In this document: one piece after another, positions 49,163-60,541 of the stretch
Layout: every line of letters starts with the position of its first letter
Numbering within the stretch: the first letter of the stretch is position 1
From: Cunninghamia lanceolata
Taxonomy: Eukaryota > Streptophyta > Pinopsida > Cupressales > Cupressaceae
Direction: 5' to 3'
Length of the DNA: 64,000 nt
Assembly (NCBI GenBank): GCA_027924645.1
Contig: BSBN01000242.1
Location: forward strand, 1,116,001-1,180,000
Program-made: the position numbers and the translations under genes
Notes under the pieces: generated by a model
The model's database searches: none
What the model was told of the DNA's origin: nothing
What the model saw: only the letters and a program-made list of their open reading frames with translations

Positions 49163-49980
49163 TGATGAGGCCATGTTTTGTCTTATTTCTCTTGCTTTAA
49201 GTACATGTTTCTTGATACATTCCTACACTTTTATATATATTAACTATGTCTTTAATCATCCTTAAGACATTGAAAGCATGAAGATGGGTATATAAATAAT
49301 ATGTTGTTAATTAATTATGTGTTAATTTATGTTAATTTTAGTAATTGTGATGTATAGATATCATGTGATAGACTAACCCTCCATGCAGCAAGAACGCGGC
49401 TACATTTCATGAAGACCACTGGGTAGCCCACAGCAAAGGAGGTGTTGCTATCCACAGTAGATAGTACAAGCACCTGCAACCAAAGGAAAAAGACACTAAA
49501 TTGATTAGAATGATTTATCCATAACTCTCCACTCTCTAACGGTTATCCTTCGGTAGTTGATGCAGTCATGAATAACGAAGAAATCTTAGATCGTGCTCCA
49601 TGTTATATTTCTAGTCTTGATTGTTCTTCATAAAGACTAGAGAGTTTATAGTAGGACTATGCCGTCTATATTACCTTCATGACAGTTTAGTTTCCTATTC
49701 CTAGTTTTCTTTGTAATAAAGTCATCTTCCTATGTTGTTGGATAATGGACAGTTATGGTGTTTATTGTTCAGTAGTTTTGTTCAAATAGACAAGTCTGAT
49801 CTTGTCTATAGATAGATTAGATTTCTATATATGAAGAGAGGAAGGTTAGATAGAGATTGTGTTATCAGATTTGTTATTGTACTTTTCTCTTTAGCATTCA
49901 ATAAAGGAACACATGTTTTGAGTTCAATCAATGGTTTCAAAGATACAATAGAGATCTAGTTAGATTTCATGGGATCACAG
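49163..49980 (+). repeat. Athila/Tat 3' LTR, truncated
   Basis: Matches 24914..25757 in order, then breaks off after GGGATCACA at 49979. The remaining 520 bp or so of the LTR were not seen anywhere to the right in this window. The next element starts two bases later. Confidence 0.85.
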
Positions 49981-49981
49981 T

Positions 49982-50713
49982 TGAAGATAGGGAAAAAGCT
50001 AGCTACCATGCAGAAAACAAAATAACAACTAACCCTAGCTCCCAATGGAGAGCAATTTATCCTATAAATCAAGCAAACAAATAGAAAATAAACCGTAAAT
50101 CTAAGCTAGTATATTCTTATCTCCATTGTTCTCCTAAATCTTCCATTATTGTTCTCAAATGTGCAGATTTTTGCACAATCGTGAGAAGCTCAAATGGGAA
50201 TGGAAAGATGTTGGAGAGTTGTGAGAGATTAGAGAGCATGGAAAATGAACTAAGAGAGATGAAAAATGAATCCAGAGAGGGAAAAATGAGCTGGAAAAAG
50301 GTGTTTTATAGAAGAGGTATTTTGAATGGATGGTTGTGATGAAGAGTTGACTTGGAGGCAAGATCAAGGGCTGAGAATGATTAGGGTTTCCAGCCACAAA
50401 AGGACAAAAGACAATTTTTAATTAGAAGAAATGGTGAGGTGTAATGGGATTTTTAAATTAAATAAACTTGTCCAATTTATTTAATTTATTGAAAGGATGC
50501 ATGTGAAAAGGGATTTTGGGAATTAGGTGATGGGATATTTAAACAAATGCTTTATTTGTTTAAATTAATGAAAGGGGACATTAGGATATGGAATGATTAA
50601 ATAATTAATTAATTCAAACTAATTATTTAACCATAGAGGCAAATTAGGGAAAATTAGTAGAATGTGGAAGAAATTAGGGTTTCACGAGTTGAGGACACTT
50701 TTAGGTGTCTACA
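49982..50713 (-). repeat. 3' LTR of the minus-strand element
   Basis: Starts TGAAGATAGG and ends GGTGTCTACA on the plus strand (TGTAGACACC on the minus strand). No second copy in the window, so the far end is inferred from the terminal TG/CA and from the junction with the Athila/Tat LTR. Confidence 0.5.
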
Positions 50714-50727
50714 TTTTGCCCCTCTTT
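50714..50727 (-). promoter_or_regulatory. Polypurine tract of the minus-strand element
   Basis: The minus strand reads AAAGAGGGGCAAAA against TGTAGACACC, a purine tract ending exactly at the LTR. Confidence 0.65.
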
Positions 50728-53606
50728 GAGATGATGTTCGAGATGATGAGATTTATGTCAAGTAACATCATTTCAAAGAAGCTAAGGAAATGGATAGAGG
50801 AAAATGATGATGATGCCCCCTCAAGAGGATAGGCAGGTTGGACAAACATGAGTAGGCTCTCGAAATGAAAGGGGTTGGTTAAGGAAGAAAGATAGAGGAA
50901 TAGATAGAAGAAAGAAATGAATGGTATGTTAAGCTGCAATGAAGGTGGAGGAATGAAGATGCGAGAGAGAGATGGTGGAGGAATGAAAGATTGGCTAGAA
51001 GAATGCAAATGAAATCTTGCTTTGATAGATTTTTGAGCTTCTCACTTGCAATTGTTTTTTGCTTATCATCATAGAACTTATTATGTCAAAGGAAGACCAT
51101 CACCATGGCATGACAAAGGCCAAGGTGGAAAGTGTAGTCCCTTGTGAAACAGGCACATGACAGACAAGGAATGCCTAACTCAGACTAGTAACCGTGATAC
51201 CTTGTCAGAACATGTGATGAGATAACTGTGAGGTGTACAAGTCCTAATGCAAGGAAGCAGTTATTCTTTCCAATGCATAGGATGTCTTTGATTCACACCC
51301 AATGGAATCCTAATCACACACAAGGCACCAAGTTGCCCCAATCTTTTTGTCAAGACAAACTACAAATAGTAATCAAAGAAAAAGGTCTCGCTCTATCCTC
51401 GCTTCTCTTCATCCCTTAGGGACTTCCTTGAGAAGCATAAGAATGAGACTGCAAAACAATCCAATAAAAGATAAGATAGACTAGACCAACAACTAGTTGG
51501 ACCTTTTGCCAAGTGATATGTGTTTGATTGATTGAATGAAGGAGGCCTAGTTTAGGGATGGAAGGTATGTCGTATAAGACACCTGGTCTAGTTTCAACAA
51601 TGCAACATCCTGTATAAGGCAAGTGATAAGATTGATTGACACTAGTATTGGCCATGCGAGCAACACAAGGGTTTGATTAATGATTGATTTTAGAAATGGC
51701 GCATGTCGTATAAGGCACAGAGTCCTAGTTTCGACGATGCCCCATTCCATGTAGGAATGTGATGGTTGGTATGGATAGTGACATATGATTATCACAAGGT
51801 GATTGATTGATTTGACTAATTGGATAGCTTGTCTTGTTGATGTTTGAGATCGTTGTTCATGTGAGAAATTGATTGTTTCAATCTGATTAAAGTGTCCATC
51901 TCGTGAAGGGACAACTTATTATGAGAGTTGACAGGACATGCCCTAAGGGACTGACCTAATGCCTCGGGGGCACATCAAAGATGGCCTTGCCTACGTGAAA
52001 GCTCAGAGGCGACGTAGTTCGACCATGTGGATGGTGGATGGTTTGAAGAATTGATTTGAATGATATGATGATGTGATTGATTAGGATGTTTGAATGGATC
52101 GATTGAGAGATTTGATTGAGTGATTTAGTTGAGGAATTGAATGATTTGAAGAATTTATTTGGTTGGAATGATGTGATGAATTGAATTTGTTTGAATGATG
52201 AGTTGATTGATTTGGTGGATTGATATGATGATTTGATTGATTTTATTGCTTGGATTTTGGTAGGATATTTGATTTTTTTGAATTTTGGGGAATATTTTGA
52301 TTTTTTTTTTGGATTTTGAAGAATATTTGAATGTTTTTGGGATTTTTGACATGTCTTGATTTTTTTGGATTTTGGGAATATTTGAATGCTTTTGGACTTT
52401 CAATGTTGTGATTTTTTTGGATTTTTGAAATATTTCAATTTTTTGTGTTTTTTTGAAAATATTTGATTTTTATGGTGTTTTTAGAATGTTTTGGAATGTC
52501 AATGGTTGACAACTTTGATAGCCTTTGTGCTAGATACGAATGACAAGGGGAAACCAAGTCTAGGTGGAAGGATAACGGATGGGATTTGATGAAAGGGTGG
52601 GTGATAATGGATGGAGTGGATGTATGTGTAAGAGGGCAAGGATGTGATCTACAAAGGCTATGTCGCATAGGAATAACTTGCCCCATTCTAGGTGGAATAC
52701 TTAGGATTTTTTCATGACAAAGCTCATGACACTAGGATGATAGGATGGATCATTTGGAAGGGATTAGATATGCCAAGAGATATCTAAAGCATGTTTCAAC
52801 ATTTTGCCCCCAATCTTTATCAAGATCAAAAGAGGAAGGGAGAATGAATGGACTCGATAGGCTAAGTATATGTTGTAATGGAAATGGTATGATAGGATAT
52901 GATAGGAAGGAAATGATAGTGCAGATGAGACAATGTGCCCCCAAGTGTAAGTGATATAGAAGATCAACTTACACATGACGCCTGTTTGCCAAGTTTTCAT
53001 CATGGTACTTATCCAAGGCGCCACCAAGGGTGGTTTTCACCGTTGGACGAAGAGATTTCTCTTTACTATTTTTATTTTTTTTCTTTTTTTTTTGACTTTT
53101 TTGACTTTTCGAAAGGGATAGGTGGATATGGAAAGGAGGGACTCAAGTGTCTAGTGCCATGAAAGGTGATAGCCCCATTGGAGAAAGATGTCATCGCATG
53201 GACCATGTCAAGTCATTATGCTCATTGATGTTGGTAGGGGATTACATGAAAGTGAGATGGAGTGGGTAGATAGTGGATTATGATGGTAACGATGGTGGAT
53301 TATGATGTGGATTATGTTGGACTTATGCAAGGAAGATGAATGAAATGTTTATGCAAAAGCATGGACCATAGGGATAGGAATGGTGAAATGTGTAGGATAA
53401 TGGATGAGAGATGGGGAGATGGCATTATGGAAAGGAATCATGACCAACGGCTACACAAACCATGTTAAACATGGAAGCATTTGATTAGATGGTGGTGTAG
53501 GAAGCAATGGCGATGTTTTCTTAGTGGATGTATGATTTAAGCATTTGGGTACCCACATAGACTTAATATTTTTATGACTTTTGCTTTTCATGTGGGATGG
53601 AGGAAT
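50728..53606. other. Non-coding internal region with imperfect repeats
   Basis: No protein recognised. A 137-bp-spaced imperfect repeat (ATGTCGTATAAG...CTAGTTTC, at about 51566 and 51702) and a GATTGATTGA-rich stretch (52050..52240) precede the minisatellite. Rich in short purine words such as GGATGG and GAATGA. Confidence 0.4.
52240..52480. repeat. T/G-rich minisatellite
   Basis: Repeated variants of TTTTTGGATTTTTGAAATATTTGAATG with units of roughly 25 to 40 bp, imperfect and variable. Read on the minus strand it gives a lysine-rich, KIQKN-repeating frame that is a by-product of the repeat. Tandem repeats in the 3' untranslated part are known for Tat/Ogre-type elements, which would fit its place before a 3' LTR. 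Confidence 0.6.
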
Positions 53607-54248
53607 TTAATATTTTTGAATGGAATGGATGGAAGAGGATGGTTGGGATTTTTGAGGGGTGGATGCCTCTTTTGACATGATTGTTTTTTTCTTAGGGACC
53701 CATACCATTTTGCTTTTTGACTTTGCTTTTGGAGGTATGGGCTTGGATAGCTTTTTGATTGTATTTTTCTTTGAATTTTTGGGTTGACTTCCTAAGGCAT
53801 TAGGACCCTTAGGATTTGTGATTTTATGAAAGGAGGCATCCAAATGTTTATTTTTGAATCCCATAGGTTTGGTGGAATGAGTGGAAGCTTCATGTTTAGA
53901 CGATGCGTGCATTTGTCGATCATGATTAGGATGTTTAGGGTATTTATGGATGATTGGGATATGAGGTGTTGGAAGCAATGGGGGCAAAGTGGATGGAGGG
54001 ATCTGTGGTGTTGGAAGTAATGGAGGTAGATAGGATGGTGGAAGGTGAATGGTCACATGCTTTTGACATTTATAGGATGAGGGAGGTGGAATGGCAACAT
54101 ATGTTTTGGGTATATGATAAGGTTTGCGATGGAAAGTGGTGGACTTGGGATGTATAAAGGAATTACCAACATCTTTAGATTGTTGTCCTTGGGGTGTGTA
54201 TCCAAGGCCATATGAGCATGGGGGTACTTTGACATGAATTGGCTCCAA
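53607..54248 (-). CDS. Low-complexity Pro/His/Lys/Ser-rich ORF, unknown
   Basis: An intact 213-residue frame on the minus strand. Residues about 50 to 105 are Pro/His/Tyr-rich (repeated PPLLPTPxIP), and the C-terminal half is Lys/Ser-rich with KSKMVWVPKKK. There is no signal peptide, so it is not a cell-wall proline-rich protein. It lies inside the minus-strand LTR element and could be a fragment of its gag or an accessory ORF. I do not recognise it, and low complexity alone may explain the open frame. Confidence 0.3.
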   Translation of the reverse strand: MEPIHVKVPPCSYGLGYTPQGQQSKDVGNSFIHPKSTTFHRKPYHIPKTYVAIPPPSSYKCQKHVTIHLPPSYLPPLLPTPQIPPSTLPPLLPTPHIPIIHKYPKHPNHDRQMHASSKHEASTHSTKPMGFKNKHLDASFHKITNPKGPNALGSQPKNSKKNTIKKLSKPIPPKAKSKSKMVWVPKKKTIMSKEASTPQKSQPSSSIHSIQKY

Positions 54249-54420
54249 AATACCTTGTTAGTGAAGGCCCAAGCCTTTACCTTGATAATTCATGTTTTGG
54301 AGGATGTGATGAACTATGGGACTAGGTGTAGTTTGGGGACTAGACACGAGTTCATTATTGGATGAAGAAGGTGAAGTGCAGGGATAACTTTAATAATGCC
54401 CCCCTTAGAGAAGGTGTATA

Positions 54421-55026
54421 AACCTGGCGAATCATGTATACTTCTTGAGAAAAATATTAATTTTATTGGTGAATTTTTTCATTTTTCTAGGAAAAAAAAT
54501 CTTATTTGGCGAATCTTTTGTAATCGCTAGAGGTTTATGGAAAATCCTAGCGAATTGTAATTTTTAAAGAACCAATAAAATATTTTCATTGGTGATTAAA
54601 ACCTATTTTCAAACCAATTAAATATTTTCATTGGTGAATTAAAACCAATTTTCAAACCAGTAAAATATTTCTGTGGGCGAATTAAACCTATTTTCTCAAT
54701 AAGAAAATATTTTTACTAGCGATTAAAATCTAATTTCAAACCAAAAAATATATTTTCATTAGCGAATTAAACCAATTTTCAAAGAAATAAAAAAATCATT
54801 GGCAAATTTAAATATAGTTTCAAACAATAAAAAATTAATTGGAGAAATAAACTGTTATGCCAATAAAAAATCATACAGTGTGGCGAAAATATCAAATGGG
54901 TCATATTGTTCTATTCCAGGACAAATTTTACACACATCGAAATTCCTTCATAAAGTGTCTGGAATGGGGACAAGTGTCAACATATTTATTATGTCTGAAG
55001 CAATATATTAGCACAAAATAATATAA
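54421..55026. repeat. 42-bp tandem repeat region
   Basis: Units spaced 41 to 43 bp begin near 54571, 54613, 54656, 54694, 54740, 54781 and 54823. They share ACCAATAAAATATTTTCATT followed by GG(T/C)GAATTAAA, diverging towards the right. Around it the sequence is AT-rich and non-coding. Confidence 0.7.
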
Positions 55027-55170
55027 TAGATGACTGTTCAATGAATTTTTGATGGACGATTGTAGTTGCATTCCAGAAGAAAATGTCTAAAACACTAGAC
55101 CGACTTCAAGCCTCCGCAATAACACTTAAACCGTTAGATTTCTAAATATCAATGGTTGACATTTCATACG
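55027..55170. repeat. Leader repeat, copy A
   Basis: Matches 62441..62585 in order: GTTC(A/G)ATGAA, TTTGATGGA, GTTGCATTCC, CCGTTAGATTT, ATCAA(T/C)GGTT. Diverged but collinear. It lies about 1.3 kb upstream of the long ORF at 56398; copy B lies 0.4 kb upstream of the related ORF at 62983. Confidence 0.7.
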
Positions 55171-56397
55171 AGAAACCCTTTGCGTAATCTTATGTTGACT
55201 TGCTACCTCTGGTTGCCAGTTGTCTAAGTTGAAACATGAGCCATCAAAATCGTGTTGTTTTTTGACCCCTTATACCTAATCTTGTCGGTCACTGTTTGGT
55301 GGGGAATGGGTTAACCTAGCAGGGTCCAATTTTTAAATGCTTTAGCAAATATTTCGAAGCATCCCTAAGAGACTTAAAGGGTGAGCTATTAAAGATTTAA
55401 TTAAGACACATGGGAAATTCCTTGGCAAGATGTTTTAATCTTAGCAATCCAATGTTGAAGAATTTAAGCAGACAACGAATGTCTTGAGAAGTTAATGTGC
55501 GAGCAGGTTGTCACTCAGTTAAGTCATGACTTCATATCCTAATATTCATAAGTTGACTGACCCCTTAATCTAGAGGTTACCCATATCGTCGGTAAAATGA
55601 TCTATAGGAAGGGCAAAATCTAATGGTTGTGCAAGGGCGCATGAGGAATTTTTCAGGAGAGAACATTCACTGCGTGGCTATGACAGAATGACACATGTCA
55701 AAGAATCTAAGCTGGCATCCTATCCCACTAAAGACCCTGCATCAACTAAAGACTTGATCCAACGGTTGCGCATCGTTGCAAGGAGAATCTCATAGGATGG
55801 AATTTGCGTTGCACGGTCGCGGCATGGCGACACGTGGCATTCTCTTGTTTGAGAAGTGAAAAGTGGGCACGTGGAGGCTAAGGCACACCCACATGCGGTA
55901 GGTAAGAGGTGGGCCATCACAGGCTTTTACGCTGCGAGGTGCTTCCACATATCTGACTCGTACAAAAGGTGACATGTCTCGATTGGACGAAGACTATTCA
56001 AAGAAAAGATTGTCAAATCTAGTTAGCCAATCAAGACTGCGGATTTCAGAATGTAAGGAAAAGATCAATGGCCCAAATTCAAATATTCAAAAGAGAAATA
56101 TTTCCAAGTGCTTGCGGGATGAAGTTCAAACTGAGTAATGACTGCCTCAACCTTCATTAATACAGAGAATTGTATAGGAATTGAGGAATTAAGGTATTCT
56201 CAAGAGCACGACTACATTCAGAGCGAAGAAATCATCAGAACGAGTAGGAAAAAGTGATATCAAGCTTCTACAAGCGCTGGAAACCAGTAAGTAATTGTTC
56301 CTCCTTTGTGCCTGGTTTTTCCAACTGTAGGTTAATTCTGAAGCTTTTAGGGCCGTTGTCAACCATAAAAACCCTAAGCTACCTTCATAAAAGCAAA
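55171..56397 (+). other. Upstream region of the long ORF
   Basis: No coding sequence recognised. Slightly richer in GC than its surroundings. It may hold the promoter and 5' untranslated part of the ORF at 56398. Short open frames on the minus strand (55720..55975) have no family resemblance. Confidence 0.35.
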
Positions 56398-59300
56398 ATG
56401 AGTCAGTCAGGCCAACCTTCCACTTCAAAATGAAGCTTAGATGAGGATCTTATGATCCAACTCCCTGGTTCCACTAGAACACCTTTGAAATTGCATGGCC
56501 CAGGCGGACCCAAGGAAAAATTTCTTAACTACTGCTATAATTGCCAGGACACCAAATTACCTGTCCCAGGTTGGATCCTCTTTGAGCATTGGCATAAGAG
56601 GCTGAACTATAAGGCCCCTATCTGTCATGCCTGGAGATATGATTTAGCCAAGCTCATTTGTTCCAATGTTTTCCCCAACCCTGAGTTAATTAGGTCAACA
56701 ACATTAAGGTATGATCTAGCCACTAGGACAGTAATAGTTGGAAATGGTTCAAAATTTATCAAGCTTACCAAAGGATACATTGCCACTGTATTCAACTTGG
56801 ACCCTGTAGCCAACAAACAAATTGACCTCATGGATTTCAAGAAAAAATACTAGACTGTCAAATGAGCTTATAGGGAATATAACTTAGCAAAGCACAGGCC
56901 AAGGGGTGTTGGTGGTAAATTGGTAAAGATTTCAGGTGATGAGAAGGAGACTTTTCATTACAGTATGTTTAATGAATATTTTGTCAGCACCTATCATAGT
57001 CTGTGTCAAGTATTAGGCAAAGATGCTTCAGATAGAATATCTATTTCTTTGATGATGATGGTTGTTGATATTTAGAACCCAGATGTCAAGGAACCATATT
57101 ATTATGACACTTTCATAGATGACCATATGCATGATCATATGACAAAGATCAAAAATAATTTGTCTAAACCAGATGTCCATGTTGAATTCACATGGTACTC
57201 CTTGTTGTGCCATATGTACTTATTTGCTTTATCAGGGATGTGGCACCAAAATCTGCATGTCAAGGTTTCATATGCTCAAGGGAACAAGCTACAAGTGCAA
57301 GTATGGACATGTATGCTGGATATGCACTGTGTCACAACAGATTATGTCATCTTTGAAGAATATTTTGTGAGGAGAATCCTTAGATTTTTGGAGCTAGAGG
57401 GTGAAAGGTTTCATCCTGATGTATTGGATTTCTTATGACCTCTGGACATGACTCCCCACCTTGGAATTGATCAAAATTGGAGTGATTGGTTCTATCATGA
57501 GCATACTACTTGCATAAGGGTCTATGGATGCCAGACTGCACCTCATATACTGCCCAAATATGTGCCAAAGAGAGTGGCATTTTTAGAAGTTATAAGGTAG
57601 TTAAATGATTCTGACAAGGAGCACTTAAGGAACCACAAGAAAGGTTCATTCTTCCCTTCTTCCATCAAATTTTGTGATTTCTTGATCCCTGATAAGAGTG
57701 GGTTGGACCAAATTTATTCAATTATGCAATGTTTTGGAATGTATTTGGAACAACCAAGGTATTTTGACCCTGAGGGCTTCATCAACAAAACTAGAGTCAG
57801 CAAGGGAAGGCCCAAGTACTTTCATCAGGTGGATTACAATGACATTGCCAGGAATTGTTTTACAATGAATGATGTCCACCACTTGAGGATCAAGTGGGAT
57901 ACTATCATGGCCAGTGAGAAGATGAAGAAAAACATGAATCCTACATATCCGGGTGCATTTGCAAAAGTGCAAGACCCAATCAAGAGAATTGAGAAAATGT
58001 TGGATACTGTAGAAGAGTTGATTGGCTCTGCCCCTGCAGGAGAACAGAGATATGCTTATGAGCCTGGCAGCTCAAGTGGAGAGTATGATGTAAAGAGGGA
58101 ATCAGTTGGCCCCTCCCCTACCAAAAGGGCCAAGATTATTGATTTGGAGAACCCAGAGCAGATAGAGGTGGTTGACCTAGAGGAGGAGGAGGAACATGCA
58201 CAAGAAACTGGCCCTCATTCACTCGATAGATTGAGACCTTATTCATCCCCAGAGAATAGGGTAGTGAGAGTAATGAGGAACCCTATTGTTGATATTGAAG
58301 ATGTTAGGGTGATGGCCTGTGACAAGGTTATAGAGGATGATAAATTTGTCAACACTCCTAAATTCAGGAGCTATGTTTTGAAAGTGAGGAGTGAGGAATT
58401 TTAGAAGAAAATTGAAGATGCCAAGGCTGGAGCAGACCCAAAGGAGTATGATGCTATTACTCAGAGGGTCCTAAAAGAAGTACATCAGTCTATAAGTGCA
58501 ATGACTCCAGAGGAAGGGAGAGCACTGGTGGCAAAAAGTAATATTCTGCTTCTCCCTCATTGGACTCTATAAGATGCCATTGCATTTGATACAATCACCA
58601 GAGATGATTTAGATGTGATAGGGGAACAGATTGAAAAGGCCCTCTCTAGTGCAGCCTTCAACCCTAAATTTGAAACATTGGCAAAATGGGCTCTAGCCCC
58701 AATAAACAAAAAGCCTAGGGTTGAATTAGGAGAGCTGATAGGGGATGTAATAATAAAAAGAGTGTCTGATACCCCTGTTCCTCAAGACGCAAGCCTAAAT
58801 GTACAGACTGCACAATTTACAGAAGCAATTGCAAACAAATTGCAAAAGGATTACAATCAGCTGCAACTTAATTATGCTTAGGCAGTTGCAGAGATAAACA
58901 GGTTGAAGCAACAACTGTCATTGGGAGCTAGTACTTCAGCCCCTCCTCCAGTGATCCCAACTGTAGAATCTCTTCCAGTGGATACAGAGCCTCTCCTTGC
59001 AGACATTAGAGAGTTGAAGGAGGATAACAAGGTTAAAGAGGTGGTCACCAACTTGATCAAGAACAGTGTGACAAACATTTTGACCAGAGTTGAGGAGACT
59101 TGGAAATCCTACTCATAGTTGAGACCAGCATATGAAAAGCATGAGTCTGACAAATAGAGACTATTAAGCATAAAAACAAAGTGGTTACATAGAATTGGAG
59201 AAGTCAAAGAATTTCTGAGGTGTGCTAGGTATGATCCCAATGCACTTCCTGAACTATAGCAGGTGTTTAACATCTTGAAGTATTTTTAGGATGTGGCCAG

Positions 59301-59683
59301 TTTCCAATTGAAATTTGATTTAGTTGTGAAAGAGAGGTTGCAAGCTATTGAAAGGTTGGACACTAAGTGGTCACCTCCCATCTTGGAGCGTGATGGCAAA
59401 ACAAAAGACTTGGACAAGTGGAGAAAGGAGATAGTAGACAATATTTATCAATTCATTCCCACTTGTGATGCAAGTGATCCAACTATGCAAGTACTAAGCT
59501 TATCATTGGACAAACTGCACACTCTTGAAAAGAGTTTTGATATGTTCTGTAAGCAAGTAAAAAAGTATCCTGGATGCCAGGTATGTCAGCCATAATGGCA
59601 AGATTGCAGAAATACTTTCATTCCCTTGGCTGGCAAAGGAGACATACGATGAGTGGAAGGACATATATGAATCTAAGGATTGA
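56398..59683 (+). pseudogene. Long unknown ORF, unit A (about 1,095 codons)
   Basis: One frame runs from ATG 56398 to about 59595, broken by 13 stops (9 TAG, 3 TGA, 1 TAA) but with no frameshift; then a shift leads to TGA 59681. The N-terminal region has TRTVIVGNGSKFIKLTKGYI and a later FTWYSLLCHMYLFALSGMW block, both with counterparts in unit B. An acidic linker with a nuclear-signal-like SPTKRAKIIDLE follows (near 58115), then a helical, partly coiled-coil region (58600..59590; QLQLNY, EINRLKQQLS, LEKSFDMFCKQVKK). No polymerase, zinc finger, signal peptide or membrane span was found. I do not recognise the family. Conserved frame with many stops suggests a once-functional protein of a mobile or multicopy unit. 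An accessory ORF of an LTR element is one possibility. Confidence 0.65.
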
Positions 59684-60541
59684 CAAGCTTTTGTTCAACC
59701 ACTCTTTCTCTCCTCCTCTCTCTAGTATATTTAATGTCTCCCAACACCTTTTTGGCTGTTTTCTATATCTATAACAATTTGAAGTACAATGTATTCAATG
59801 CTGAGAGCACGTTCCTGATTTATAAAGGAACTATCTTGCTCATTTCATAGGGTTGGTTGTTGAAGACTTGGCAAATTTTGGAGGAATAATAAGAGACAGT
59901 CTTGCTGGGTGGCATAAATTTACCAGTTTCATGTTGTTTTTAAATGAGTAATGCTTTGTTGCATGTATTTGGTTATCTGTCTCCAAGTTGTGTGTGTTTT
60001 TCTTCTAAATCTAAATAGCTAAGGGTTATTCAAGATTTTGGAACATGGGCTCTCTGTGTTGAATGTTTAATCTTCTACTTTTGTTCAAGGAACAAATTAA
60101 ATGTTCTGGGTTAAGCATTGGGAAAAATATATTGCAACAAGGATATCTGTAAGCATAGGTGACTAAATACTCAGTCTTGAGAAGTATTTGTAAGGCAGAT
60201 ACTAGAAAATCTCCTTGAAATCTGATTATTGATTTAAAGTTTATGGTAAGCATTCACATATGTATGTTTGTTGACTCCAAACCCCGAGATAGGCACCGGT
60301 CTATTCTGGTATTGAGGTTATGACCCAAGATCCTAGTCTTGCATCCAAATACAAAACCAAAATCAAAATCTTATTCATAAACTTTTAGGATTTAGGAGTA
60401 GTTTTAGAACCCAAATCCTCTGACTCACAATTGAACATAAAGCCCAAAGCTAGCCCCTTTGTACTTATTTTACAATTTTGGTCTACATTATAGAGGATTA
60501 ATCTGCTTTGTGTCAATATCTCAGCAAGTTTATAGACTCAT
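59684..60541. other. No gene recognised
   Basis: AT-rich, without coding character, between the end of the long ORF and the next open segment. Could be an intron, a 3' untranslated region or an insertion separating the two. Confidence 0.4.

Larger units (their letters stand above)
24914..49980 (+). mobile_element. Athila/Tat-like Ty3/Gypsy retrotransposon, host of nested insertions
   Basis: The 5' LTR starts at 24914 (TAATGAGGCCATG, originally probably TGATGAGG) and is interrupted by the Copia insertion; the 3' LTR starts at 49163. After the 5' LTR comes a tRNA-Asp-type primer site (39802..39819), gag, protease, reverse transcriptase, RNase H and integrase in Gypsy order (40118..45421), a long untranslated stretch, an extra ORF (46573..49108) and a polypurine tract (49151..49162). 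Without the insertions the internal part is about 9.4 kb and the 5' LTR about 1.37 kb, both usual for this group. The 3' LTR matches only the first 60% of the 5' LTR, then stops where a different LTR element begins. All ORFs carry stops, so the element is dead. Confidence 0.85.
49982..54420 (-). mobile_element. Partial minus-strand LTR retrotransposon, probably Gypsy
   Basis: A TGAAG...CTACA segment of 732 bp (49982..50713) is bordered on its inner side by a polypurine tract reading on the minus strand, so it is a 3' LTR. The internal part extends right and holds a low-complexity ORF (53607..54248) and a minisatellite (52060..52480). No polymerase domains and no second LTR were seen. The right limit is a guess, set where a 42-bp repeat region begins. 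It abuts the truncated Athila/Tat LTR and so probably inserted there. Confidence 0.5.

Noticed and set aside
52155..52403. Lysine-rich ORF on the minus strand
   Set aside because: It is a direct translation of the T/G minisatellite, with no independent coding evidence.
53607..54248. Extensin or proline-rich cell-wall protein
   Set aside because: No signal peptide and no Ser-Pro4 repeats; it lies inside an LTR element and is low-complexity.
56398..59595. Genetic-code change with TAG read as glutamine
   Set aside because: The intact PDHB gene in the same window ends with TAG at the expected C-terminus, and TGA and TAA stops also break the long ORF. Pseudogene decay explains the pattern.
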